64,000 nt of DNA from Clostridium cuniculi (GTDB lineage Bacteria; Bacillota; Clostridia; Clostridiales; Clostridiaceae), in assembly GCF_004353185.1 (NCBI RefSeq), contig NZ_SMUS01000009.1, forward strand, positions 62,001 to 126,000. Direction: 5' to 3'. The position numbers were made by a program, and so were the translations under genes. Under the pieces are notes generated by a model. That model was not told the DNA's origin, searched no databases, and was given only the letters and a program-made list of their open reading frames with translations. Shown in pieces: positions 18,010 through 26,384 of the stretch (position 1 is its first letter; every line of letters begins with the position of its first letter).

Positions 18010-19509
18010 CTATTTACATCTTCCATACATTTTAGTATATTTATATATCTTATCTGATAATTCAGTTGTATAGCTACCTTCTTTAGCTCTCCATTTCCAA
18101 TTATCACCTAATGTTGATGGGAAATTCACTCTTGTTTCATTCCCTAGATTTAAAAAGTCCTGCATTAAAGCAACTGATACATCAGCTACACTGCTCCATG
18201 CACCTCTTATAAAGCCCCAATTATAACCTTCTTCTTCAGATAAAGCTAAATATTCTTTACAGTACTCTACATCTGTCTTACTTCCTGTTACTTCAAACCA
18301 TCCTCTGAAAGTATCATTATCATGAGTTCCTGTATATGCTATACAATTATTTGTATAAGTATGAGGTAGATAATTACTTTCTTCCCTAGCATCAAATGCA
18401 AATTGTAATACCTTCATTCCTGGGAATCTACTTTCTTCTAAAAATTCCTTAACCTCATCTGTTAAAAATCCTAAATCTTCAGCTATAACATTAATTTCTC
18501 CTAGTTCTTCTCTAATAGCATTAAATAACTTAATACCTGGACCTTTTACCCATTTACCCTTTATAGCAGTTTCTTCACCATAAGGTATCTCCCAATAACT
18601 TTCGAAGCCTCTAAAGTGGTCTATTCTTACAACATCATAAAGTTTTAAACTTTCTTCAACTCTTTTTATCCACCACTTATACCCTGTCTTCTCCATATAA
18701 TTCCAATCATATAAAGGGTTACCCCATAATTGCCCTGTTGCAGAAAATGCATCTGGTGGGCATCCTGCAACTGAAATTGGTTTTAAAGTATCACTATATA
18801 TTAAGTACGCCTCTGGATTACTCCAAACATCAGCACTATCTTCTGCTACATAAATTGGCATATCTCCTATAATTTCTATACCCTTTTCATTTGCATAAGT
18901 TTTTAATTTATTCCATTGTTTAAAGAACATAAATTGGATAAATGACCAGAATGCAATTTCATCAGCTAGTTCCTTTCTATATCTTTCTACTGCTTCAGGC
19001 TCTCTCTTCTTTATATCTTCATCCCATTCTTGCCAACTTACAAGATTAAATTTTCCTTTAACCGCCATATATAAAGAATAGTCATCTAGCCACTCTTTAC
19101 TATCTTCAATAAACTTATCAAACTCTTCCTTTAAAGATACATTATCTATACTTTTAAAATTGTTATATGCTCTTCTTAATACTGTATATTTAACATTAAA
19201 TAAAAGACCATAATCTATATACTCAGGATTATCTCCATAATTTTCATGAATATATTCATCTTTATTTAAAAGCCCTTCATTATTTAAAATATCAAAATCA
19301 ATAAAATATGGATTCCCAGCAAATGCTGAAAATGATTGATATGGAGAATCCCCGTATCCTGTTTGTCCCAATGGTAGTATTTGCCAATATTTTAATCCTG
19401 ACTTAAATAAAAATTCTACATATTCATACGCTTCTTTTCCAAAAGTTCCAATACCAAATTTTCCTGGTAGTGATGCAATATGCATTATAACTCCTGCACT
19501 TCTTTCCAT
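18010..19509 (-). CDS. malQ: 4-alpha-glucanotransferase (amylomaltase)
   Basis: A 499-aa GH77 enzyme that disproportionates maltodextrins in the cytoplasm. Signatures: SLPGKFGIGTFG, KYWQILPLGQTGYGDSPYQSFSAFAGNPYFID, DMPIYVAEDSADVW, the nucleophile in VVRIDHFRGFESYW, acid/base IAEDLGF, and YTGTHDNDTF. The length fits bacterial MalQ. It lies 72 nt downstream of a LacI-family regulator on the same strand and probably belongs to that transcript. AAGGAGCAGAGG precedes the ATG. Confidence 0.95.
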   Translation of the reverse strand: MERSAGVIMHIASLPGKFGIGTFGKEAYEYVEFLFKSGLKYWQILPLGQTGYGDSPYQSFSAFAGNPYFIDFDILNNEGLLNKDEYIHENYGDNPEYIDYGLLFNVKYTVLRRAYNNFKSIDNVSLKEEFDKFIEDSKEWLDDYSLYMAVKGKFNLVSWQEWDEDIKKREPEAVERYRKELADEIAFWSFIQFMFFKQWNKLKTYANEKGIEIIGDMPIYVAEDSADVWSNPEAYLIYSDTLKPISVAGCPPDAFSATGQLWGNPLYDWNYMEKTGYKWWIKRVEESLKLYDVVRIDHFRGFESYWEIPYGEETAIKGKWVKGPGIKLFNAIREELGEINVIAEDLGFLTDEVKEFLEESRFPGMKVLQFAFDAREESNYLPHTYTNNCIAYTGTHDNDTFRGWFEVTGSKTDVEYCKEYLALSEEEGYNWGFIRGAWSSVADVSVALMQDFLNLGNETRVNFPSTLGDNWKWRAKEGSYTTELSDKIYKYTKMYGRCK

Positions 19510-19581
19510 ATACCTCTGCTCCTTTTATAACAATATATTTTATTATATATAAACTATTTTACACACACTAAAGATTTCTAA

Positions 19582-20595
19582 TTAATTTAAATCTGCACAA
19601 GATTCTCTTTCTATTAATTCTGTATCTAACAAAACATGTTGATTTTCACATTTATTTTTTAAAAGATCAAATAAAATTTCTACACTTTTTATTGCCATTT
19701 CTTCCATTGGCTGTTTTATAGTAGTGATTCCTGGATTATAATAACGACTTATATTCATACCATCAAATCCAACTATTGATATATCTTTTCCAACAATTAA
19801 TCCACTATCTATTACAGCTTTAGCTACACCCATTGCCATAATATCAGAAATTGCAAATATAGCAGTAATATCTTTACGTTTTTTCAAAAAATCTAGAGTT
19901 ACTTTATAGGCAATATTACTATCATAGTCTCCTATAATAAGATTCTCATCATTTGGCTCAATATTATTATCTTTTAAAGCTTTAATATACCCCTTATATC
20001 TCCACCAACTAACACAAAAGTCATTTTCTTCACCAATCATTAAAGCTATATTTTTATGACCTTTTTTTATTAAATAATCAGTAGCATCATATGCTGATTG
20101 TAAGTTATTGATTCCAACTGTAGAATATTTATCTCTCCCTGATGGTGATACTGTATTAACAGATGTTAAGATAACAGGAACATCAATATTTTTAAAACTA
20201 TCTTCATCTAAATCTATGAAGTTTCCCCCTAGACATATTATTCCTTGAAGTCTCTTTTCTTTTACAAATGAAATGATATTTTCAACTTCATGTTCTAATA
20301 CATAATCATTTTGTTGAAGTATCATTGTATATTTATTTTCGTTTATTTTATTTCCTATAACATTTATCAACTCTGAAAAAAATGGATTAAAAACACCTTT
20401 AACTAAAACTCCTATATTTTTAGTATTATTTTGCTTTAATATTCTTGCACTGTTATTAGGTACATAGTTACTTTCTTTTATTACACGTAAAACATTTTCA
20501 CGAGTACTCTCTTTTACATCAGGATGATTGTTTAATACACGTGATACTGTACTAACTCCAACTCCTGAAATTCTTGCAATATCTCTTATATTCAT
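19582..20595 (-). CDS. LacI-family transcriptional regulator (probable maltose/alpha-glucan regulator)
   Basis: A 337-aa repressor. It has an N-terminal LacI helix-turn-helix MNIRDIARISGVGVSTVSRVLN and hinge helix SARILKQNNT. The periplasmic-binding-type sugar-sensing core spans about 60-335, with TDYLIKKGHKNIALMIG and SIVGFDGMNISRYYNPGITTI. The start is the ATG after AGGGGAG; the frame extends 8 codons further without a ribosome site. Its position before malQ and near an MsmK ATPase suggests control of alpha-glucoside use. LacI-type operators occur upstream of it and of the neighbouring regulator. Confidence 0.9.
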   Translation of the reverse strand: MNIRDIARISGVGVSTVSRVLNNHPDVKESTRENVLRVIKESNYVPNNSARILKQNNTKNIGVLVKGVFNPFFSELINVIGNKINENKYTMILQQNDYVLEHEVENIISFVKEKRLQGIICLGGNFIDLDEDSFKNIDVPVILTSVNTVSPSGRDKYSTVGINNLQSAYDATDYLIKKGHKNIALMIGEENDFCVSWWRYKGYIKALKDNNIEPNDENLIIGDYDSNIAYKVTLDFLKKRKDITAIFAISDIMAMGVAKAVIDSGLIVGKDISIVGFDGMNISRYYNPGITTIKQPMEEMAIKSVEILFDLLKNKCENQHVLLDTELIERESCADLN

Positions 20596-20793
20596 ATAAA
20601 ACTCCCCTAAAAAAAACATTTTGAATAGTTATCTTATATCCTTATCCAATCAATAAAATATTACTATATGGATCACTTCCAGAATATCCTTTTCATTGGA
20701 ATGATTCATTAATCTTAGTAAATATTACACTAATGAGTCACTTATGTCTATCTGTAAATCGCATAAAATCAAAGTTTATTTTTATCAATTTTC

Positions 20794-20805
20794 GGTACCG
20801 TTTCC
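20794..20805. promoter_or_regulatory. LacI-type operator (GGTACCGTTTCC), site 1
   Basis: A half-palindromic 12-mer centred on CG. The same consensus GGTAYCGTTTCC occurs again at 21861 and 21971. This copy is in the gap between the second PucR-type regulator and lacI, about 200 nt upstream of the lacI start. Confidence 0.6.
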
Positions 20806-20825
20806 ATATAATTGTATCTTATCCA

Positions 20826-21791
20826 TTATACTTTTTCAACAGTTAAATTACTTTTTTTTCTTCCAATATATAAAAAAATTATTTTAAATATCATTGCATT
20901 ATTAAATTCTCTTATATCATAAGATGTCACCTTTTGTATTTTATCTAATCTATATATTAATGTATTTCTATGAATATATAATGCCTTTGCAGATTCACTT
21001 AAATTTAACCCACATTCAAAGAAAACTTCTATTGTCCGTATCATTTCATTATCTAGTTTAGCTATTTTAGAATTAAAATCATCAGCTATTTTACTTTTCA
21101 TATCTTCTGATATAGAATCTATTAACCCCTCTAATATAAGCTTTTTTTCATCACATATTGTTTCTTTACTGTCATATTTAACTGCTAATTGTAGCTCTTC
21201 CAAAGTTTTATCATAAGCTTTCTTTAAATCAGTATAATTATAAACATCACAATAGGTTATATAATGACTGTTCCAATATAAATTATTTATTTTTTCTTTA
21301 ATTATCTCTGAATCTTTTAAAGCATCCTCAATACTTCCAATTACAAGTATATTATTCCTATAAGATATAACTTCAATTCCGCTATTCAAATATTCATCTT
21401 TTATACACTCGTAAATTTTGCTAGAATATTCGCTTAAATAAATATTTATTATTTTAAATGATTTATTTATTTCTGGCCAAACTATATTAACAATTTCACT
21501 CTCAATTTTTTTTCCATCTAATAAAGAAATTATTAAAGCCCCTTTCTTAATTGTTATTTCATTAAGTCTATTTTCAAAAAAATGTTTTAATGAATTAATA
21601 ACATTCATATACTTTTCATCTGTTACTATAGTGTACTTAATCCCCCTGTACTCTAATTTTTTTCTAATATACTTTTTTTGAATTTTAAATTCTGGAGAAG
21701 AATATACCCCTACTCCATCTATAATTACTTGAAATTCTATTTTAAACTCGTAGTATACATCATTTCCCATCCGATCTATAAAGTTCACCAT
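20826..21791 (-). CDS. PucR/CdaR-type transcriptional regulator, paralogue B
   Basis: A 321-aa protein with a C-terminal PucR-type helix-turn-helix (about 258-315): IEVFFECGLNLSESAKALYI followed by HRNTLIYRLDKIQKVTSYDI. The middle is GGDEF-like/CdaR-type in character; the N-terminus (about 1-100) resembles neither a clear sensory domain nor a membrane segment. It is a paralogue of the adjacent gene, closest in the C-terminal 80 residues. Two LacI-type operators lie in its upstream region, so it may be under the LacI regulator. AGGGGGTAT precedes the ATG. The ligand is unknown; location argues for sugar. Confidence 0.75.
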   Translation of the reverse strand: MVNFIDRMGNDVYYEFKIEFQVIIDGVGVYSSPEFKIQKKYIRKKLEYRGIKYTIVTDEKYMNVINSLKHFFENRLNEITIKKGALIISLLDGKKIESEIVNIVWPEINKSFKIINIYLSEYSSKIYECIKDEYLNSGIEVISYRNNILVIGSIEDALKDSEIIKEKINNLYWNSHYITYCDVYNYTDLKKAYDKTLEELQLAVKYDSKETICDEKKLILEGLIDSISEDMKSKIADDFNSKIAKLDNEMIRTIEVFFECGLNLSESAKALYIHRNTLIYRLDKIQKVTSYDIREFNNAMIFKIIFLYIGRKKSNLTVEKV

Positions 21792-21860
21792 ATACCCCCT
21801 AAAAAACCATATTTATACTAATATTATATAATAAAATTCCTTCAAAATAAATATATTTCC

Positions 21861-21872
21861 GGTATCGTTTCC
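21861..21872. promoter_or_regulatory. LacI-type operator (GGTATCGTTTCC), site 2
   Basis: A copy of the 12-mer seen at 20794, about 70 nt upstream of the start of the PucR-type regulator B, just above a TATAAT-like box on the minus strand (ATTATATAATATTAG). Confidence 0.6.
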
Positions 21873-21890
21873 GTTTTTTTTGAAAAATTT

Positions 21891-21929
21891 TTTCTACCAA
21901 GATTTCAGTACTAAAAATCTTGGTAGAAA
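21891..21929 (-). terminator. 15-bp hairpin between two operator copies
   Basis: A perfect stem (21891-21905 with 21915-21929, 9-nt loop CAGTACTAA). On the minus strand it is followed by AAAAAATTTTTC, a weak U-run. It probably terminates the upstream PucR-type gene, but its position between two operators leaves a regulatory role open. Confidence 0.5.
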
Positions 21930-21970
21930 TTGAAGAAATATGGAAAATTTCTTCTTTGCTTAAGTGTGTC

Positions 21971-21982
21971 GGTATCGTTTCC
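21971..21982. promoter_or_regulatory. LacI-type operator (GGTATCGTTTCC), site 3
   Basis: The third copy of the 12-mer, identical to site 2 and 110 nt from it. It lies 32 nt downstream of the PucR-type regulator A stop. The two-site spacing suits repressor looping. Confidence 0.6.
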
Positions 21983-22013
21983 AATACAATTATATACTAC
22001 TTTGAAAACATTT

Positions 22014-22973
22014 TCAAGTATTTTTTTCATTTTTTTCATTTTTTTCTTTCCAAATAAAGAAAATTATTTTTAATAATACTGCTTCATTAAAATCTCTTAT
22101 ATCATAATTGGTATACTTTTGAATTTTATCTAATCTATATATTAAAGTGTTTCTATGAATGTATAATTCTTTTGCTGCTTCACTTATGTTTAATCCGCAT
22201 TTAAAAAACACTTCCATAGTTCTGATCATTTCATTATCTAATTTTGATATACCATTTTTAAATTTATCATAAATATCCTGTTTCATTTTATCTGATACAG
22301 AATCTATTATCCCTTCTAATATAAGTCTATTTGCATCAAAGATACTTTCAATAATATTATATTTAATTGCTAATTCAATTTTATAATACGTATCTTCATA
22401 ATATTTTTTCAAATTGAAATAATTATCAACTTCACAATAACTTATGTAACATTTTCCTGATACTATACTTTCTATTGTATCTTTTATACTTTGTGCATGC
22501 TCTAATACATCTTCAAAGCTGCCGATCATAAGTATACTACCCTTATAAAATAATATTTCAATATCACTATCTAAATAGCCTTGCTTAATATATGATAATA
22601 ATTCATCACTATAATTATCTACATATATATTAATTAAGTTAAACTCTCTTGTAATAACTGGCCAACTTGCTTTTATTACTCCATCCTCTACTTCCTTACC
22701 AGTTAATAATAATGAAATTATACTATTTCTACTTAAATATACATCCTTTAATTTTTCCTCTATACAAAACTGTAATAAATCAATTGTAACACTGTGTGCT
22801 ACATCTATCCTTATGGAGCACACAGTGTTATCATAACAAAAATGTTTTTCTATACAATCTTGTACTAAATCAAATTTCGGTGTAGAAAATTCTCCTACTT
22901 CATTAATTATTAATTGGAAGGGTATTTTACAACTAATATATATTTCATTTACCAGCTTCTCAATACACTTCAC
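22014..22973 (-). CDS. PucR/CdaR-type transcriptional regulator, paralogue A
   Basis: A 319-aa paralogue of the next gene. The C-terminal helix-turn-helix (MEVFFKCGLNISEAAKELYI, then HRNTLIYRLDKIQKYTNYDI) is nearly the same. Upstream segments such as NEMIRTMEVFF, RLILEGIIDSVSDKMKQDIYD and ILMIGSFEDVLEHA also match. The N-terminal 100 residues have diverged more, so the two may sense different ligands. The start is GTG after GGGGGAGATATT. It lies 25 nt downstream of the MsmK-type ATPase gene, on the same strand, so they are probably cotranscribed. Confidence 0.75.
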   Translation of the reverse strand: MKCIEKLVNEIYISCKIPFQLIINEVGEFSTPKFDLVQDCIEKHFCYDNTVCSIRIDVAHSVTIDLLQFCIEEKLKDVYLSRNSIISLLLTGKEVEDGVIKASWPVITREFNLINIYVDNYSDELLSYIKQGYLDSDIEILFYKGSILMIGSFEDVLEHAQSIKDTIESIVSGKCYISYCEVDNYFNLKKYYEDTYYKIELAIKYNIIESIFDANRLILEGIIDSVSDKMKQDIYDKFKNGISKLDNEMIRTMEVFFKCGLNISEAAKELYIHRNTLIYRLDKIQKYTNYDIRDFNEAVLLKIIFFIWKEKNEKNEKNT

Positions 22974-22998
22974 AATATCTCCCCCAGAAAGTTAATTA

Positions 22999-24108
22999 TT
23001 ATACGATTCTTATTTCTGTTTCTTTATCAAATACATGTAACTTTTCTGCTCTTAAATGAAGTTTTGCAACTTCTCCAATCTTTAAGTTAGTTGTTCCTTC
23101 AACTCTTACATTTAATGGATCTTTTCCACATCTAGTATAAATGTAACTTTCTGCTCCCATAAGTTCTATCACTTCAACTTTTCCTTTAACTATACTATTT
23201 GGATTTGCTTCAATAAGCTCTGCATCATCACTTAAATGTTCTGGTCTTATACCAAATGTTACAGTCTTTCCAATATATCCTTCTTTAACTAAAGTTTCAG
23301 CCTTTTCTTTAGGGAATACTATTTTGTTATCACCAAATACTGCAACAACTTCATTACCTTCTTTTTCAACTTTACCCTCTAAGAAGTTCATTTGTGGACT
23401 TCCTATAAATCCAGCAACGAAAAGATTTGCAGGGTAATTATAAATGTTTTGTGGTGAATCAACTTGTTGAATAACACCATCTTTCATAACAACTATTCTA
23501 GTACCCATTGTCATAGCTTCTACTTGGTCATGTGTTACATATATAAATGTAGTTTGTAATTTTCTATATAGCTTTATAATTTCAGTTCTCATTTGAACTC
23601 TTAATTTAGCATCTAAGTTTGATAAAGGCTCGTCCATTAAGAATACCTTTGGATGTCTAACAATAGCTCTTCCTAAAGCAACTCTTTGTCTTTGTCCTCC
23701 AGATAAAGCTTTTGGTTTTCTCTTTAATAAATGTTCAATATCTAGAATCTTTGCTGCTTCTGTAACCTTTTGTTCTATTTCAGCTTTTGGAACCTTTCTT
23801 AATTTTAAAGCAAATGCCATGTTATCAAAAACTGTCATGTGTGGATATAAAGCATAGTTTTGGAATACCATTGCTATATCTCTTTCTTTAGGTTCTACGT
23901 CATTTACTAGCTTGTCCCCAATATATAATTCCCCTTTTGATATATCCTCAAGACCTGCAATCATTCTTAATGTTGTTGATTTACCACATCCTGAAGGTCC
24001 AACGAACACAATAAATTCCTTATCTTCAATTTCTAAATTAAAATCCTTAACTGCTGTTACGTCACCTGGATATATTTTATAAATATGTTGTAATGATAAA
24101 TTTGCCAT
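22999..24108 (-). CDS. msmK: Sugar ABC transporter ATP-binding protein (MsmK/MalK/UgpC type)
   Basis: A 369-aa ATPase: Walker A GPSGCGKSTT, Q-loop FQNYALYPHMTV, signature LSGGQRQR, Walker B VFLMDEPLSNLDAKLR, H-loop THDQVEAMTMG, and the C-terminal TOBE/OB domains with GIRPEHL. Such ATPases often energise several carbohydrate importers encoded elsewhere, and no permease or binding protein is adjacent here. Start chosen at the ATG after GGGAGGAATAAAA, five codons inside the longest frame. It heads a possible operon with the PucR-type regulators. Confidence 0.92.
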   Translation of the reverse strand: MANLSLQHIYKIYPGDVTAVKDFNLEIEDKEFIVFVGPSGCGKSTTLRMIAGLEDISKGELYIGDKLVNDVEPKERDIAMVFQNYALYPHMTVFDNMAFALKLRKVPKAEIEQKVTEAAKILDIEHLLKRKPKALSGGQRQRVALGRAIVRHPKVFLMDEPLSNLDAKLRVQMRTEIIKLYRKLQTTFIYVTHDQVEAMTMGTRIVVMKDGVIQQVDSPQNIYNYPANLFVAGFIGSPQMNFLEGKVEKEGNEVVAVFGDNKIVFPKEKAETLVKEGYIGKTVTFGIRPEHLSDDAELIEANPNSIVKGKVEVIELMGAESYIYTRCGKDPLNVRVEGTTNLKIGEVAKLHLRAEKLHVFDKETEIRIV

Positions 24109-24304
24109 TTTTATTCCTCCCATAAATTAACTTCACTTGATATATTTATTGTACACTTTGTAACTGTTTTCATCTATATGTAATATTTCCAAATATGAAA
24201 CCTATTTTTTGTAATATTATCTAAATAAAGAATTTATATCTATATTATACTATAAATTTTTAGATAACTTCTACTTATTAAATAATAAATTCTTTCAAAA
24301 AAAC

Positions 24305-24383
24305 AACTCATAAGAAATAAGTTTAAGATTAAGTTACATTTATCCTTATCTAATATAACTTTTTAAACCACTTCTTATGAGTT
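24305..24383 (-). terminator. Long-loop terminator-like structure
   Basis: A perfect 12-bp stem (24305-24316 with 24372-24383) encloses an inner AAGTTA/TAACTT helix. On the minus strand it is followed by GTTGTTTTTTTG. It probably ends the tpx/coiled-coil transcript. Confidence 0.65.
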
Positions 24384-24476
24384 ACTAAATTATTTTAATA
24401 TTAACTATTATATAATTAATAATTTTCCTTCTCCATTTGCTTTTTTAATTGTTTTGCAAACTCTTTTTGTTCTTTT

Positions 24477-24788
24477 CTATCTTCTTTTTTCTAATTCCCT
24501 TATATCATTATCTATTTCTTTGGCCATCTTTTTTGCACCTTTTTCTTCTTCTTTATAATCCTTTTTTTCTTGTTTTAATTGATGCTTTGCTTCATGATTT
24601 AACTCTCTATTTTCTTTATTTAATTCATGCTGTTCATGTCTTTCTTCTCTTCTTTCAGCTTTTACTTCTTCCTTCATTTGATGCTTTATTTCATGAGCAA
24701 ATTTCTTTTCTTCATGTCTTTCATGTCTTTCTTCTTTTCTTTCTTCATGGTGTATCTTCATTTCATCTATTCTCTCTTTTATGCTCAT
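24477..24788 (-). CDS. Highly charged coiled-coil protein, apparently frameshifted at the C-terminus
   Basis: A 103-aa protein of unknown function made almost entirely of Glu, Lys, Arg and His. It has runs such as HEERKEERHERHEEKK and a predicted continuous alpha-helix/coiled coil. There is no signal or membrane segment. AGGAGAGATAAC precedes the ATG, and it follows tpx by 24 nt. The frame ends at TAG (24477-24479), but removal of one A from the A6 run at 24485-24490 would continue it as KEDRKEQKEFAKQLKKQMEK and on to a TAA at 24416-24418. The extension has the same composition. The His-rich helix might bind metal; that is only inference. Confidence 0.55.
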   Translation of the reverse strand: MSIKERIDEMKIHHEERKEERHERHEEKKFAHEIKHQMKEEVKAERREERHEQHELNKENRELNHEAKHQLKQEKKDYKEEEKGAKKMAKEIDNDIRELEKRR

Positions 24789-24812
24789 TGTTATCTCTCC
24801 TTACAATAAAAT

Positions 24813-25298
24813 TTATTTTACAGCATTTAAAGCACTTTCATAATCTGGTTCATTTATAACATCTTTGCAATATTCAACGTATGTAATTTTATTGTTTTCA
24901 TCTACTACAAATATAGCTCTTGTCAAAAAACAAAATTCTTCAATTAGTGCTCCGTAATTTTTACCAAAGCTTTTTTGCTTATAGTCTGAGACTGTTTTTA
25001 CTCTATCTACTCCAGCATTTCCACACCATCTTACTTGTGCAAAAGGTAAATCCATAGATACTACATAAACTGTAACATCATCAAGCTTTGAGGCCTCTTC
25101 ATTAAACTTTCTTACTTCCATATCACAAACTGAAGTATCTAATGATGGTACTGTTACAAATATTCTTTTTCCCTTTGTATCACTTAGTGTTAAATCCTTT
25201 AAAGTATTATCCACAACTAAAAAGTCTGGTGCAGTATCTCCAACTTTTACTTGATTCTCCACAAGAGTAATTGGATCCCCATTGAATGTTATTTTCAT
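24813..25298 (-). CDS. tpx: Thiol peroxidase, Tpx-type peroxiredoxin
   Basis: A 161-aa atypical 2-Cys peroxiredoxin reducing hydroperoxides. Peroxidatic Cys lies in PSLDTSVCDMEVRKF and resolving Cys in RWCGNAGVD. VGDTAPDFLVVD at the N-terminus and the full length fit Tpx. It is cytoplasmic and important in an anaerobe facing oxygen. AGGAGGG precedes the ATG. The coiled-coil gene follows directly and may share its transcript. Confidence 0.95.
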   Translation of the reverse strand: MKITFNGDPITLVENQVKVGDTAPDFLVVDNTLKDLTLSDTKGKRIFVTVPSLDTSVCDMEVRKFNEEASKLDDVTVYVVSMDLPFAQVRWCGNAGVDRVKTVSDYKQKSFGKNYGALIEEFCFLTRAIFVVDENNKITYVEYCKDVINEPDYESALNAVK

Positions 25299-25413
25299 TT
25301 GGTTCCCTCCTTCTATAAAGTTCGATTAACTAAATTTCAATCTATAATCTCACTTAAATGATACATTAATATATTTCCCCAGATTACTAATTTTAATTAG
25401 TTCTGTTTATAAT

Positions 25414-25458
25414 AAATAAAAGCCAAAAATGTCATACTTACATCTTTGGCTTTTATTT
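25414..25458 (-). terminator. Terminator after the double GNAT gene
   Basis: A 14-bp perfect stem (AAATAAAAGCCAAA, 25414-25427, with 25445-25458; 17-nt loop) directly past the stop codon. Confidence 0.8.
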
Positions 25459-25466
25459 TACATTTA

Positions 25467-26354
25467 TTATAATTCAATCCAATAACTTATGATATTCTCT
25501 TTAGAAAATCCTCTCTTTTTGTACATTTCATGTGCAACCTTGTTTTTTTCAATTACTATTAATGATATTTTCTCAACATTTTTACTATTTAAAAAGTGTA
25601 TAGCAGTTTCTAAAAGTCTTTTACCAAACCCTTTACTCCTATATTCTTTACATAATCCAATATCAAATATCCCTTCCTCATTTTCTATTACAGAATTCAT
25701 AAAACCTATTGTTTCATTCCCATTATTAACTATGAAGTAATATTTATTTTCCTCTTCACAATTTAGATATTCATTAAGTTTTTCATCATCTAACCAAGTA
25801 CCATGAGGCATATCGCTAAATGAATCATTAAAAACTTCCTTATATTTTTTTGAATTTTCTTTTGTTAACTTTTCTAAATTTAAGGTTTTTTCTTTTATGC
25901 TTCTATCACCTAAATTCATTTTAATTGCACAATATACTGTACTAATTCCTATCTTTTTTAGAGTCATTAATATTTTTTCATCTCTTATTCCTAGCTTAAT
26001 ATTTTTTGCTCCGTATTCTATGGCAATATTCTTACCTTCATCAATTAACCCTATTAGAATATCTATATTATCCTTAAGTTCTTCTTTCACTTCTATTCCA
26101 TGTATAAATGAAGTTTTTAATGGCTCTACACATTCTAATACTACTGCAACTTTTCCTATTATCTCTTTATTATTAAAACAAAATATTACTCCATTACCTT
26201 TATCATATATTTTTCCACAGAACATCTCATCAAGCTTATCTATTGAAGTGATATCTTTATTATTGATATTAATAAACTTAAATGCTAACTGTTTTTCAAA
26301 GTTATTCATTTCAGTATATTTTTTGTATTTATTTTTTATTAAAGTTTTCCCCAT
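25467..26354 (-). CDS. GNAT-family acetyltransferase (two-domain)
   Basis: A 295-aa protein. The C-terminal half (about 150-295) is a clear GNAT domain with the acetyl-CoA loop CKEYRSKGFGKRLLETAIHFL and the final VAHEMYKKRGFSKEN. The N-terminal half (about 1-140) looks like a degenerate second GNAT fold (GKVAVVLECVEPL, IEYGAKNIKLGIRDE). The substrate is unknown. It is 30 nt downstream of the DUF2087 regulator gene on the same strand, so the two are likely cotranscribed. Confidence 0.8.
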   Translation of the reverse strand: MGKTLIKNKYKKYTEMNNFEKQLAFKFININNKDITSIDKLDEMFCGKIYDKGNGVIFCFNNKEIIGKVAVVLECVEPLKTSFIHGIEVKEELKDNIDILIGLIDEGKNIAIEYGAKNIKLGIRDEKILMTLKKIGISTVYCAIKMNLGDRSIKEKTLNLEKLTKENSKKYKEVFNDSFSDMPHGTWLDDEKLNEYLNCEEENKYYFIVNNGNETIGFMNSVIENEEGIFDIGLCKEYRSKGFGKRLLETAIHFLNSKNVEKISLIVIEKNKVAHEMYKKRGFSKENIISYWIEL

Positions 26355-26384
26355 ATTTATTACACCCTTTTAAATACCTTATAA

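Noticed and set aside
21799-21984. 61-codon ORF between the PucR-type regulators
   Set aside because: It spans two operator copies and a perfect hairpin, has no ribosome site, and its composition is not protein-like.
24449-24859. Phe/Leu-rich ORFs on the + strand
   Set aside because: They are antisense shadows of the Glu/Lys-rich coiled-coil gene.
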